Numbered from the stretch's first letter, positions 54,654 through 63,807 are shown. The stretch is DNA of 64,000 bases from Nitrobacter sp. Nb-311A (GCF_000152905.1 NZ_AAMY01000004.1:1-64000); one strand, 5' to 3'. Translations and numbers: made by a program. The notes: generated by a model from the letters alone, not told the origin.

Positions 54654-54845
54654 CTAGTCGTGATTGCGCGGCCTATCCAATAACTTTGTCAGGCCAAGCC
54701 GTCTGATCCGTTCGCGCGTGAGTTGATCCCGTGCACCTTCCTTGATCAGCAAGTCGATGAACGCCAGCCGTTTTGATTCATCCGTCGCCGCGGCCAGAAG
54801 ATCTCGATAGCGCTTGTAATCGTATCCTTTGTCGGATTCATCCAT
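54654..54845 (-). CDS. Small hypothetical protein
   Basis: A 63-residue charged helical protein (YDYKRYRDLLAAATDESKRL, AFIDLLIKEGARDQL). Short proteins of this type are common in Bradyrhizobiaceae. ATG 54845 begins the conserved-looking part; the frame is open to 54890, where it meets the stop of the next minus-strand gene. Function unknown. Confidence 0.6.
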   Translation of the reverse strand: MDESDKGYDYKRYRDLLAAATDESKRLAFIDLLIKEGARDQLTRERIRRLGLTKLLDRPRNHD

Positions 54846-54886
54846 GGGAGGTCTCGTAGACTTCTCTTGCCCGTGAGCCCGGGTAG

Positions 54887-55153
54887 TCAATTACAGGGAT
54901 GGCGGCCATTCTGCCCTTGGTATGAGGCGGCGCTCTGTTTGCAACGCACGCCGATCGGTCCGTCATAATAGGCAAAGGGTTGATCCGGCGTGACGGCAGG
55001 CCCGTAATTGTGGAGGTAGATATCAGTCTCGGGCGAGAGTGGTTTGTGATAGTGGTGCTTGTGATGACGATGCCCGGCCCCCGCGGATGTTGAGATGGCC
55101 ATCGAAACCACGGCGGCTGCCAGAATACGACAAGGCGGAGTTCTGAAAAACAT
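54887..55153 (-). CDS. Small secreted His-rich protein
   Basis: An 88-residue protein with a signal peptide (ILAAAVVSMAISTSAGAGHR) and the His-rich stretch HRHHKHHYHK at the mature N-terminus. The rest contains PETDIYLHNYGPAVTPDQPF. A good ribosome binding site (AGGAGATAGG) lies before ATG 55153. Metal binding is suggested by the His cluster only. Confidence 0.6.
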   Translation of the reverse strand: MFFRTPPCRILAAAVVSMAISTSAGAGHRHHKHHYHKPLSPETDIYLHNYGPAVTPDQPFAYYDGPIGVRCKQSAASYQGQNGRHPCN

Positions 55154-55459
55154 CGTTGGGCCTATCTCCTGTGCTGCGGATCGAGCGTCCAATCCAGAGT
55201 ACAGGGTAAAATGGGAAATTGTTGTGGGCTGGTTCCATGTTCGGGCCGGCCCCGGCCGCTGTCAATGCCCCGTGGGCGAGGCACAGGAAATCTCAGGCTG
55301 CCTCCTCGTGCGACGGGCGGATCGAGCTGGCCGCAGCTTGAGGGCGGTCCGGCAGTCCTGGCCGCATTCTGGACCGGGGGCGTGCGAGCGCGGGACAATG
55401 CCGCCGGATAATGGTATTCGACCTGCAATTCGACAAATTCCCGGAAAGGACGCCCCCCG

Positions 55460-56659
55460 ATGACGCTGCATACAGGACGACATACCCTTCAGATTCCAGG
55501 CCCCACCAATGTGCCTGACCGTGTGCTGCGCGCCATCGATATGCCGGTCCTCGATCATCGCAGTCCGGAATTCGCGGTGCTGGGCCATGAGGTGCTGGCC
55601 GACATCAAGCGGATTTTCCGCACCAAACAGCCCGTGATCATCTATCCGTCGTCGGGCACCGGCGCCTGGGAGGCCGCGATCGTCAACACGTTGTCGCCGG
55701 GCGATAAAGTGCTGATGGCGGAGACCGGCCAGTTCGCGACGCTATGGCTCGCCCTGGCCAACAGATTCAACCTCGATGTCGATGTGCTGCCCACCGACTG
55801 GAGGCGCGGCGCTCCCCTCGACCAGATCGAGGAGCGGCTCAAGGCCGATCGGGAGCACAAGATCAAGGCCGTGATGATCGTGCATAATGAGACGTCCACG
55901 AGCTGCGTCACCCATCCCCTTGAGGTTCGCAAAATTCTCGACCGCGCCAAACATCCGGCGCTGCTGCTGGTCGACACCATCTCCGGCCTCGGCGCGATGG
56001 AATATGAGCATGATGCCTGGGGTATCGACGTGTCGATCTCAGGGTCCCAAAAGGGCATGATGTTGCCGGCGGGACTCGGTTTCAACGCGGTGTCGGAAAA
56101 GGCGCTGGCGGCCTCAAAGGCCAACACGTCGCCGCGCGCTTATTGGGACTGGCATCAGGTGATCGCCAACAACGAGCAGGGCTCGTTTCCCTACACGCCG
56201 GCCACAAATCTCCTCTACGGCCTGAAGGTTGCGATCGCCATGATGGAGGAGGAAGGTCTGGAAAACGTGTGGGCTCGCCACAAGCGTCACGGTGCTGCGA
56301 CGCGGGCTGCCGTGAAGGAGTGGGGGCTGGAACTCGTCTGTCAGGATCCGCACGCCTATTCGCCGGCGCTGACCGCCGTGATGCTGCCCGATGGCTACGA
56401 TTCAGACGCCTTCCGCAAGGTGGTGCTGGACAATTTCGACATGTCGCTCGGCGCCGGTCTCAACAAGATCAAGGGCAAGGCTTTCCGCATTGGTCATCTC
56501 GGCCATCAGAACGACCTGATGCTGATGGGGGCTCTGGCGGGGATCGAGATGAGTCTCGACCTCGCCGAGGTGCCGCATCGCGCGGGCGGCGTTGCTGCGG
56601 CGATGGAGGTGCTTAAGGGGCGTGAGGCGGCGCCGATGCTGAAAGCTGTCGTGGCCTGA
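55460..56659 (+). CDS. sgaA: Serine-glyoxylate aminotransferase
   Basis: A 399-residue class V PLP aminotransferase of the serine-glyoxylate type (serine-cycle or photorespiration-like step from glyoxylate and serine to glycine and hydroxypyruvate). Motifs: LQIPGPTNVPDRVLRAID, YPSSGTGAWEAAIVNTLSPG, LVDTISGLGAMEYEHD and the lysine in SISGSQKGMMLPAGLG. The length is normal. Monocistronic; a GC hairpin (CGTCGGGGCTC..) follows the stop. Confidence 0.93.
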   Translation: MTLHTGRHTLQIPGPTNVPDRVLRAIDMPVLDHRSPEFAVLGHEVLADIKRIFRTKQPVIIYPSSGTGAWEAAIVNTLSPGDKVLMAETGQFATLWLALANRFNLDVDVLPTDWRRGAPLDQIEERLKADREHKIKAVMIVHNETSTSCVTHPLEVRKILDRAKHPALLLVDTISGLGAMEYEHDAWGIDVSISGSQKGMMLPAGLGFNAVSEKALAASKANTSPRAYWDWHQVIANNEQGSFPYTPATNLLYGLKVAIAMMEEEGLENVWARHKRHGAATRAAVKEWGLELVCQDPHAYSPALTAVMLPDGYDSDAFRKVVLDNFDMSLGAGLNKIKGKAFRIGHLGHQNDLMLMGALAGIEMSLDLAEVPHRAGGVAAAMEVLKGREAAPMLKAVVA

Positions 56660-56990
56660 GCTGGATCGCGTCGATCGTCGGGGCTCGCTGCGGGGCCCCG
56701 ACGCGCTATTTGAGTCGAGCAGTCTTGAGTTGGCAATAAACGACAGAGTGGGCGCATAAACGCTCTCACGGCCGTCAACGAAGACCTTCTCTCCGCCCTC
56801 CAACTCCATGTCCTCAAAGGTGGCATCGCCCATCTGACGTTTAACCCTCCCGCGTCCTCCCCCTGAGTGAAAGCCGAGATGTCTGAAGGGTGCATTTGGC
56901 GGAGGCGAGCGCGGTCATTTTTGATGGGCACCCGCAAATCCACAAACCCCCTTTGTTTTTACTCATGAAAATTGGCTTCGTTCTGCCAAA
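56660..56990. other. Intergenic region with weak remnants
   Basis: About 330 bases. On the minus strand a piece MGDATFEDMELEGGEKVFVD (from 56833) looks protein-like but has no supporting signal. No convincing gene. Confidence 0.4.
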
Positions 56991-57386
56991 TTAGAGATGC
57001 TGCATTGCTCGTTTGCGCCTTGAAAAGGCGCGCTTTTCGTATCGTTCGATCTTCCTCAATTCCGCATTCAAACGAACGCTGTCGTCAAGCGTTCGATCGC
57101 TTTCGAAAAAGCGATCGAATATCGTAGCCTTGACTTTCCTCACTTGCAGAAGAGCCAACTGCGCGTGGGCGGCTTCAACACTGGCGAAAGTGGGGTCGCT
57201 TTGGTTCGTTTCCTTGGAAAGAAGGCGCGCAAATCCCTCGATCTCGTCTCTGAATGGTGAGTTGGTGCACGTCAATCCGTGCTGAAGCGCGTTCTTCGCT
57301 GCCCTTGTTTTGCCGGCTTGAGAAATCGGTCCGGTGCTTCTTTGGGCATTTTTTCGGTTGGCGGCGATCTGTCGGGCCGAGGCCAT
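56991..57386 (-). CDS. Conserved hypothetical protein
   Basis: A 131-residue basic protein. Its start MASARQIAANRKNAQRSTGP is the signature of a family found in many Bradyrhizobium-type genomes, sometimes near mobile DNA. The middle is helical (EIEGFARLLSKETNQSDPTF), and the tail is basic (RYEKRAFSRRKRAMQHL). No known domain. It lies six bases after the next gene's remnant on the same strand. Confidence 0.65.
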   Translation of the reverse strand: MASARQIAANRKNAQRSTGPISQAGKTRAAKNALQHGLTCTNSPFRDEIEGFARLLSKETNQSDPTFASVEAAHAQLALLQVRKVKATIFDRFFESDRTLDDSVRLNAELRKIERYEKRAFSRRKRAMQHL

Positions 57387-57392
57387 GGTGGG

Positions 57393-58014
57393 TTACTCCG
57401 CTGCCTGTTTGAATGCGCCCAATTCACCCTCAATCAGGCCGGCTGTTGCCTTTTTCAACTGTTGTGCAGATTTCTCGTTGCGACGTTCGATTTCCCTAAG
57501 CGCCATCAATCGTCGGATTTCGTACGACGCAATCCGCTGCTCCACCGATCTCTGCCGCGCCTTTGAGGTGGGCGAGCGCCAACACCTTCGAGGGCGAATA
57601 TCCTCGGGCCTGCAAATCGGCGTCGATTGCCTTACGGGCGGCCGCATCAACCAACCAGCGCTGCGCGTCACGCTCGGCGCCGAGAATTCGATCTACTGTT
57701 TTCAAGCTTTCAATCGGCCCGCTGAGCTTGCTGTATGCCGTCTTCAACAGATCAAAGACAACTTCTTTCTGATGAAGCCTAATGATGTCCGCCAAAATTA
57801 AACGCTCGCGACGGATCTGCCAGGACAAATCCACGAAATCCTTCAGATAGAGCTTGTTGATGACGTCAGGCTGGGTCATCGTGCTGACAATAGCCTGATA
57901 GAATGCGTCGTAGTCTTCCTGCTTCTCGTCCCCGACCAGCGGGGCGTCACCCAGAAAGCGGTCAAGGTCCGAACGAGGCCGCAACTTGGATGATTTGACA
58001 ACCGGTTTGGGCAT
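57393..58014 (-). pseudogene. Hypothetical gene with a frameshift
   Basis: From ATG 58014 the frame reads a plausible protein up to ...YSPSKVLALAHLKGAAEI near 57545. The adjacent frame then continues with SVEQRIASYEIRRLMALREI, ERRNEKSAQQLKKATAGLIE and ends AFKQAAE at 57393. The pieces fit one gene of about 205 codons split by a one-base shift. It precedes the 131-residue gene on the same strand and is probably in one operon with it. Unknown function. Confidence 0.55.
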
Positions 58015-58276
58015 TCCGTTCGCCAGCCTTCACGAAGCACCAATTGCGAATCAAAAAAGCAATTCTATCTGTCTCGCCATCCGCCGGTTAAGTCGCGGCG
58101 CTTACTTTCTCCACAAATAAATTGTGAGGCTTCTTTATTCAGCAGCCGAGGGGTTTGAAGTCATCAATCAGGAGACGCAGAGCCTAACTCCTTCATCATG
58201 TCGAAGCCCCTGACTCCGCGTCGGCATCTGGCCGAGCTCAGTGCGAAGGGCTCCCGCATAGGAGACATTCCCATCG

Positions 58277-59458
58277 CTATGACGCACGGTTGAGAAAGAT
58301 CGGCAACCCTCGCTTACCCGCATAGAGCGGACGATAGCGTTCCGTGTTGTATGTGGTGGCGACGTCCAATTTGCGTGGCCCGAGCTTGGGATCGGGAATC
58401 GGCACGAGATCGTAGCGGCCCTCGACCAACGCCGACATCAGGCCGGTCCTGCCTTCCAGGACCGCATCGTAAGCGATGTTGCCGAACGTCAAAGCGACGA
58501 GCTTGTCCACGAAGTCCGGATCCCCAGATCGCAGGTCATAGGTCAGGTCAGAAACGATCGTCTCTTCGCCAGCGCGCCATTTGATCTCGTCGGCAAGCGC
58601 TTCGGCGACGCTCGCTTTCTTGCGGTGACCGTAGGGATCGGGTTCACCGTATTCCTGCACTTTATAGCCCTCCCACTCAGCACCCTCGCTGAGCACGATC
58701 AGCGCATAGTTGCTCGGATTGGCGTGCTTCTCCTCGAGCAGCAATTGGATCAACTTGTAGAGATCGACCTTATATTCCGGTATGGCACACCGGATCGAGG
58801 TCGCGTATGCGGTATAGAGTGCTGTAAATCCGGCGTCGCGGCCGAACACCCGGAAAATGCCAATACGCTCATGGGACCCGACCGTGGTGCGCTGCCGCTG
58901 GATGGCGTCGCTCGCTCGGGTGATCGCGGTCGAGAAGCCTATGCAATACTCGGTGTTGCGGACGTCGTTGTCCATCGTCTTTGGGATGGTGATGACCTTG
59001 ACGCCGCGTTCGTTGAGCCTGGCCGCATAACTGAGCGTGTCGTCACCGCCAATGGCAATCAGGTGCTCGATGCCTAATCCGGACAAGTTCGCGAGCACTT
59101 GGTCGGTCAAGTCCCAGGTTTCGGTGTCGCCGTTGGTATGCTTGGTCAATGGACGATCCGGGCCGACGAGATGGTCGGGCAACTTTTTCATTTTGGAGGG
59201 ATTGGTGCGGCTCGAATGAAGGACCGTGCCGCCGCGCCGGTCGATGGTGCGGGTGTTTTCACGGTTCAGCGGAATGAGATAGTGGGACCTGCTTGTCGGG
59301 TCCTCGAGGTTCAAGTGCGTCAGGGCCTCCCAGCCACGGCGGAGACCCACGACCTCAATATCATCTTCAAAGCCGCGATAAGTAATGGTCTTGATGATTG
59401 CATTGAGACCGGGGACGTCGCCGCCGCCGGTGAGGATGCCAATGCGTCTTTTCGCCAA
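58277..59458 (-). CDS. pfkA: 6-phosphofructokinase, PPi-dependent-type residues
   Basis: A 393-residue group A phosphofructokinase. The start is TTG 59458 behind GGAGGTGGG; a GTG 30 bases upstream is possible but has no ribosome binding site. Motifs: RIGILTGGGDVPGLNAIIKT, IGGDDTL, PKTMDND and FGRDAGFTALY. ATP-type enzymes have GGDGS and PGTIDND; here Asp and Lys replace both key Gly residues, as in PPi-dependent enzymes. Reversible F6P/FBP step with PPi is therefore the likely activity. Confidence 0.88.
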   Translation of the reverse strand: MAKRRIGILTGGGDVPGLNAIIKTITYRGFEDDIEVVGLRRGWEALTHLNLEDPTSRSHYLIPLNRENTRTIDRRGGTVLHSSRTNPSKMKKLPDHLVGPDRPLTKHTNGDTETWDLTDQVLANLSGLGIEHLIAIGGDDTLSYAARLNERGVKVITIPKTMDNDVRNTEYCIGFSTAITRASDAIQRQRTTVGSHERIGIFRVFGRDAGFTALYTAYATSIRCAIPEYKVDLYKLIQLLLEEKHANPSNYALIVLSEGAEWEGYKVQEYGEPDPYGHRKKASVAEALADEIKWRAGEETIVSDLTYDLRSGDPDFVDKLVALTFGNIAYDAVLEGRTGLMSALVEGRYDLVPIPDPKLGPRKLDVATTYNTERYRPLYAGKRGLPIFLNRAS

Positions 59459-59942
59459 GCCCACCTCCCATGGTATCTCGCTTATCACCAGCGCGTCGCG
59501 TCTCTTAACTGGCCGCTTCCGCCTCGCGTGGCTCCTGCCGCCGACGCATTAAAAGCACGGCGCAGGCTACCATAACACGGTCAGTAGCGGATGAGTTAGC
59601 TACATCACCGATACCGATCGCATGTCATGATGAAGCGCCCTCACAATCGAAAGCCGCACACTTCTCGGCTCAGTGCCCGCAGGCGGAGCGCGTGTTCGCC
59701 CCCCACGGTGACCGCCTTATGCTTGCCGGGGCGTTTCATCAATTGTGGGCCGCGACTCACGTGATCTCGTTTTCCCGTGTCGCTAACCTGAGACGACTCC
59801 GTCCTGCCTGTGTTCGCTGGGCGGGGCGGAGGGCATCGGCGTGGTCCATAGCCAGCGTTAGGTCTTGGATCAGCTCTCCAGTCCCGTTCGTGGCGATGCA
59901 ATTCAGTTCATCCACCCGCACCGAGAATCCGCCCAAGGGTTG
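59459..59942. other. Intergenic region, no gene seen
   Basis: About 480 bases upstream of the phosphofructokinase gene. ORFs on both strands lack ribosome binding sites and have low-quality composition. It includes the promoter side of pfkA. Confidence 0.45.
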
Positions 59943-60089
59943 TTATAAAAGAAGCGCTCCGATCAGAACGATGAACCCGAGGGCGGCGACGAGAAGCATG
60001 ACCTTCTCGACGCCGCTAACACGCTGTAACTCCGGATTTGGTTGACCGACGAAGGGCAACTTTGGCTCCTGTTGTGTCAGATCGCTCAC
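59943..60089 (-). CDS. Small tail-anchored membrane protein
   Basis: A 48-residue ORF from GTG 60089 (VSDLTQQEPKLPFVGQPNPE) that ends in one hydrophobic helix (KVMLLVAALGFIVLIGALLL). Placement of the helix at the C-terminus suggests a tail anchor or small membrane peptide. The frame is open upstream, but those codons cross a strong inverted repeat. Divergent from the IS3-split gene. Confidence 0.5.
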   Translation of the reverse strand: MSDLTQQEPKLPFVGQPNPELQRVSGVEKVMLLVAALGFIVLIGALLL

Positions 60090-60098
60090 CGTAAAAAA

Positions 60099-60161
60099 AA
60101 AGGGGCGGACGTAACCAGCGGCGCTGCAATCCGCCCGCGTGATAATGAGGTCCGCCCCTTT
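60099..60161. promoter_or_regulatory. 12-bp inverted repeat between divergent small genes
   Basis: AAAGGGGCGGAC (60099-60110) and its exact complement GTCCGCCCCTTT (60150-60161) enclose a 39-base loop. It lies between two small divergent genes, preceded by a run of A; it could be an attenuator, terminator or operator. Confidence 0.5.
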
Positions 60162-60236
60162 CGAATCACAAGACCAGGATTTGAGCGCCCTCGAACAAAA
60201 TCCAAGCAGGATGTCCATCCATGGAACCTGCGGTTG

Positions 60237-60359
60237 ATGGCGATCCTGCTCATGACGCCCTGGGTCCTGTTCATCATCCCCGGTCTTATCGCTGCATACG
60301 TGATCTTCGCGCGACCGGTTCTGAAAGCGCGGTTCGTCCTGGTCGGGGAGTCGATCTGA
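60237..60359 (+). pseudogene. Small membrane-protein gene split by IS3 (5' part)
   Basis: From ATG 60237 it reads MAILLMTPWVLFIIPGLIAA, YVIFARPVLKARFVLVGESI, then stops in the IS3 end. Joining it to the right flank at 61666 (one copy of the ATC duplication removed) restores ...VGESIAKIAAWIRGG then a stop at 61699. The intact protein would be about 50 residues with one long hydrophobic segment. The truncated form may still be translated with a slightly changed tail. Confidence 0.6.
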
Positions 60360-60398
60360 ACCGCACCGGCTTTTTCGGAGGCTGTTTGATTTAAGTTG

Positions 60399-61292
60399 TT
60401 ATGCCGCCATGGTCGATTGTTCCAGCATGGCGTAGTAGCGTTGCTCGGCTTCGGCGGGCGGGATGTTTCCGATGGTCTCCATGAGCCGCCGGTTGTTGAA
60501 CCAGTCGACCCATTCCAGCGTTGCGAACTCGACGGCCTCGAAGCTACGCCACGGCCCGCGTCGGTGGATTACCTCGGCCTTGTAGAGGCCGTTGATGGTT
60601 TCGGCGAGAGCATTGTCGTAGGAATCGCCGACACTGCCGACAGACGGCTCGATGCCAGCGTCGGCCAGGCGTTCGGTGTACTTGATGGATAGATATTGGG
60701 CGCCTCTGTCACTGTGGTGGACCAGCCCACCGCGATGGATCGGCCGTCGATCGTGCAGGGCTTGCTCCAACGCATCGAGTACGAAGCCGGCGTGCGCCGA
60801 ACGCGACGCCCGCCAGCCCACGATCCTGCGGGCATAGGCATCGATGACGAAGGCCACGTAGACGAAGCCCGTCCAGGTGGCAACATAGGTGAAGTCGGAG
60901 AGCCAAAGAGCATTCGGCCTCGACGCCTTGAACTGGCGGTTGACGCGATCCAGCGGGCATGGCGCCGCCTTGTCGCTGATCGACTTGCCGCGGATAACAC
61001 CTTGCAAACCCATGGTCCGCATCAGTCGCGACACCGTGCAACGGGCAACATCGAAGCCTTCGCGCTTGAGCTGCCGCCAGACCTTGCGCACGCCGTAGAC
61101 CCGGAAGTTCCGATCGAAGACGCGCCGGACCTCGATCTTCAGGGCGGCATCCTGCTTGGCGCGCGCCGACAGCCTGGCGGGATCGCGCCGCCTGGCCACA
61201 TGGGCGTGGTAGGTCGAGGGGGCGATCGGCAGAACCTTACAGATCGGCTCGACCCCGTGCGCCGTGCGATGATCGTCGATAAAGGCAATCAT
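60399..61292 (-). CDS. IS3 family transposase OrfB (DDE integrase)
   Basis: A 297-residue IS3-type integrase. The N-terminal HTH-like region ([40 protein letters not shown]) precedes the catalytic core with Asp in [10 protein letters not shown], Asp in [13 protein letters not shown] and Glu in [17 protein letters not shown], the D,D(35)E pattern. Its start overlaps the orfA stop (ATGA); a frameshift product is also usual in this family. Confidence 0.95.
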   Translation of the reverse strand: MIAFIDDHRTAHGVEPICKVLPIAPSTYHAHVARRRDPARLSARAKQDAALKIEVRRVFDRNFRVYGVRKVWRQLKREGFDVARCTVSRLMRTMGLQGVIRGKSISDKAAPCPLDRVNRQFKASRPNALWLSDFTYVATWTGFVYVAFVIDAYARRIVGWRASRSAHAGFVLDALEQALHDRRPIHRGGLVHHSDRGAQYLSIKYTERLADAGIEPSVGSVGDSYDNALAETINGLYKAEVIHRRGPWRSFEAVEFATLEWVDWFNNRRLMETIGNIPPAEAEQRYYAMLEQSTMAA

Positions 61293-61561
61293 GGCTTGGA
61301 CCGGCGGTCGAGCTCCGCCGTCGCAAAATAAGCGCTCGCTTTGCGCAGGATCTCATTGGCCTGCCGGAGTTCGCGGTTCTCCCGCTCAAGCGCCTTCAGC
61401 TTCTCGGCGACGTCCGTGGGAACGCCCGCTCGCTTGCCGCTGTCGACCTCCGCCTTCTTCACCCATTCCAGCAGGGTATGACCGGAACAGCCAATCTTGG
61501 GCGCTATCGCCTCAATCGCCGCCCAGCGGGACGGATACTCGCTGCCGTGATCCAAAATCAT
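61289..61561 (-). CDS. IS3 family transposase OrfA (HTH)
   Basis: A 90-residue HTH protein that starts here at ATG 61561 ([20 protein letters not shown]) and ends with a leucine-zipper helix ([20 protein letters not shown]). The frame is open upstream and encodes [12 protein letters not shown], the usual family N-terminus, but the expected ATG at 61614 is out of frame, so a small indel may have cut the first few codons. This could reduce transposition. Confidence 0.85.
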   Translation of the reverse strand: MILDHGSEYPSRWAAIEAIAPKIGCSGHTLLEWVKKAEVDSGKRAGVPTDVAEKLKALERENRELRQANEILRKASAYFATAELDRRSKP

Positions 61562-61665
61562 CCGAACCGCTCGGGCCCGAACCTCCGGTGAGAACTTGTT
61601 CGTCGTTCGTCATGGCTCCATCCTCTCTCAGGACTTGGAGCCTCCGGCAAACCCGGGGCGGTTCA

Positions 61666-62087
61666 ATCGCCAAGATCGCCGCGTGGATCCGAGGCGGCTG
61701 ACCGCAACTAGTCCAGTCTGAGATAGGCGTCCCGGCGCGCGGACCTGGGGGAGGCGCGCCGGGAGCCATGCCGGATCGGCTCTACAGCGCCAACACGGAT
61801 GCCCACCCTATGCTGATCCAGTAGCATCACAAGGCAATTCGGTGATTAAAGGAATCTTTCTCGCGGCCGCCCCGCTGTGTGTTCCTGACGATCTATGGCG
61901 GGTGTGATGGAAGGACCACAAATGATGGAGCGGTGACGTGTGATGGCGAGTACGTTAAAAGCAACGGCCCGACACGCGGTCACTCGTGAGAGCAGGCGTG
62001 CCGGGCCGCGCTACCGGGTCGCTCTATAGCGCCAACACGGCTGCTCAAGCCTAGACCTATCCACCAACACCACAAGGTAAATCGATG
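61666..62087. other. Region between the two insertion sequences
   Basis: Contains the last codons of the IS3-split gene (to 61699) and then no gene. It holds two copies of a hairpin-plus-tail repeat, described separately. Then comes the 9-bp target copy AAATCGATG at 62079-62087. Confidence 0.55.
61720..62075. repeat. Duplicated hairpin-plus-conserved-tail element
   Basis: Copy 1: a stem TCCCGGCGCGC..GCGCGCCGGGA (61728-61763) followed by GCTCTACAGCGCCAACACGG. Copy 2: a stem CGGCCCG..CGGGCCG (about 61965-62009) followed by GCTCTATAGCGCCAACACGG, then a shared tail ..CACCACAAGG. The tail and hairpin are conserved, the spacer is not. About 240 bases separate the copies. Confidence 0.55.
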
Positions 62088-63504
62088 GAGCTATCGCTGA
62101 AAGTTGGTGACATCGGGCCTTGGGAAGGCGGCATATCATGGGGGTGCTTGCCGCCTCCACTTCTCCACCGAAGGAGCGATATGCCGTGTCCAAAGATAAC
62201 GTCATCGAGCTGATTCATCCAGGAAACGTCGACGATCAACTCACGGAAATCTTTCGCGATGGGGCGCGTGCTCTGTTGGCGCAGGCGGTCGAGGCCGAGG
62301 TCACGGACTTTCTCGGCAAGCATGCCGATTTGAAGACTGCGGACGGCCACCAGCGCGTCGTGCGCCATGGTCACCTGCCGGAACGCGAGGTGATGACCGG
62401 CATCGGTCCAGTTGCCGTACGCCAGCCGCGTGTACGCGATCGCGAGGCGGATGCTGCCAACCCCGACCGCATCCGGTTCTCTCCGTCGATCCTGCCGCCC
62501 TACATGCGCCGCTCGAAATCGATCGAGACGCTGCTGCCGATCCTTTACCTGAAGGGTATCTCTACCGGCGACTTCTCCGAGGTTCTGGCGGCGCTGCTCG
62601 GCAAGGATGCTGCCGGGCTGTCGGCATCCGCCATCGGCCGGCTGAAGGACGGTTGGCTTGATGAACACACCGCGTGGCAGAGGCGCGATCTGTCGGCGAA
62701 GCGCTACGTCTATATCTGGGCCGATGGCATCCATCTCCAGGCGCGCCTCGAAGACGAAAAGCAGTGCATCCTGGTGCTGATCGGCGCGACGCCGGAAGGC
62801 CGCAAGGAACTGGTCGGCTTCACCGATGGCGCCCGCGAGAGCGCGCAAGACTGGCGCGATCTGCTGCTTGACCTGAAGCGGCGCGGGCTCGACGTGCCGC
62901 CGCAGCTTGCCATCGCCGATGGCGCGCTCGGGTTCTGGAAGGCCGCGGGTGAGGTCTGGCCGAAAACGCGCGAGCAGCGCTGCTGGGTGCACAAGACCGC
63001 GAACGTGCTCGCCAAGTTGCCGAAGAGCCAGCAGCCGAAAGCCAAACGCGCGTTGCAGGAGATCTGGATGGCTGAAACCAAGGTCGCCGCCAAGTTGGCG
63101 TTCGACGCCTTCATCGAGAGCTACACGCCCAAATACGCGAAGGCGGCCGACTGCCTGAGCAAGGATCGAGACACGCTACTAGCGTTCTACGACTTCCCGG
63201 CCGAGCATTGGAAACATCTGCGGACGACCAATCCCATTGAAAGCACCTTCGCTACCGTGCGCCACCGCACGATCCGATCGAAGGGTTGCCTGTCCAACAG
63301 GACGGCGCTCGCAATGGTTTTCAAGCTGCTTGAGGCCGCGCAGAAAAGCTGGCGTCGTCTCGATGGTCACAACCAGTTGTCAAAACTCGTCCTCGGTGTG
63401 ACATTCAACGACGGGATCGAGGTCATCGCCAAACCGACTGACCGTCAGTCCTCAACCGCCGCCGCCTGATCGGCCCGGCCGTCACCAAAAATTGGCGATA
63501 GCTC
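62088..63504 (+). mobile_element. IS256-family (mutator) insertion sequence
   Basis: Terminal inverted repeats: GAGCTATCGCTGAAAGTTGG..GGGCC on the left and, as reverse complement, GAGCTATCGCCAATTTTTGG..GGGCC on the right. A 9-bp duplication AAATCGATG flanks it (62079-62087 and 63505-63513). The transposase is intact. Length about 1417 bp. The perfect duplication points to a recent insertion. Confidence 0.93.
62186..63469 (+). CDS. IS256 family transposase
   Basis: A 427-residue mutator-type transposase. I use GTG 62186 (VSKDNVIELIHPGNVDDQLT) behind AAGGAG; in-frame starts at 62120 and 62138 precede it. Catalytic acidic residues fit YVYIWADGIHLQ (first D), LAIADGALGFWKA (second D) and NPIESTFATVRHRT (E). 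The Cys-His segment RCWVHKTANVL is also typical. The C-terminus GVTFNDGIEVI matches the remnant at 11669-11728. Confidence 0.94.
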   Translation: MSKDNVIELIHPGNVDDQLTEIFRDGARALLAQAVEAEVTDFLGKHADLKTADGHQRVVRHGHLPEREVMTGIGPVAVRQPRVRDREADAANPDRIRFSPSILPPYMRRSKSIETLLPILYLKGISTGDFSEVLAALLGKDAAGLSASAIGRLKDGWLDEHTAWQRRDLSAKRYVYIWADGIHLQARLEDEKQCILVLIGATPEGRKELVGFTDGARESAQDWRDLLLDLKRRGLDVPPQLAIADGALGFWKAAGEVWPKTREQRCWVHKTANVLAKLPKSQQPKAKRALQEIWMAETKVAAKLAFDAFIESYTPKYAKAADCLSKDRDTLLAFYDFPAEHWKHLRTTNPIESTFATVRHRTIRSKGCLSNRTALAMVFKLLEAAQKSWRRLDGHNQLSKLVLGVTFNDGIEVIAKPTDRQSSTAAA

Positions 63505-63714
63505 AAATCGATGACCCTGCGACTTCTTGCGGCGGTGCTGCTGTGGGACAAAGGACGAGAGCAATCGTAGGTAGCTTTAACGCTTCCTGGCCAGTTTTCT
63601 TCTTCCTCTCTATGGCGTTTTTTGCCTTCCGGGGTCCTATCGGCGGCGAGCCCATGGCGCGCATGGCCAGTTAGGCATTCGATGGCTTCACGATTGACGC
63701 CGCCCCGATAGCAG

Positions 63715-63807
63715 CTAACGCAACCACACGGAAATGACGACGAGACAGATAAGAAACGCCGGCACCAGAATTGGCGGAACAAGCCAGCTTCGGAGGCCCT
63801 TGATCAC
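63715..63807 (-). CDS. Very small membrane peptide
   Basis: A 30-residue ORF from GTG 63807, reading VIKGLRSWLVPPILVPAFLI then CLVVISVWLR. The ribosome binding site GGAGGAGAT is excellent. Its start overlaps the stop of the upstream Cys-containing ORF (GTGA), which supports translational coupling. One hydrophobic helix. Function unknown. The stretch 63505-63714 to its left holds no clear gene. Confidence 0.5.
   Translation of the reverse strand: MIKGLRSWLVPPILVPAFLICLVVISVWLR

Larger units (their letters stand above)
60357..61665 (-). mobile_element. IS3-family insertion sequence
   Basis: A 1309-bp element. The terminal inverted repeats are TGAACCGCACCGG..CGGAGGCT on the left and, as reverse complement, TGAACCGCCCCGG..CGGAGGCT on the right. 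A 3-bp ATC is present on both sides (60354-60356 and 61666-61668), the usual IS3 target duplication. It encodes orfA and orfB on the minus strand. The insertion is recent enough that the target gene can be restored exactly. Confidence 0.92.

Noticed and set aside
62057-62992. 311-codon minus-strand ORF
   Set aside because: It is antisense to the IS256 transposase and has no ribosome binding site.
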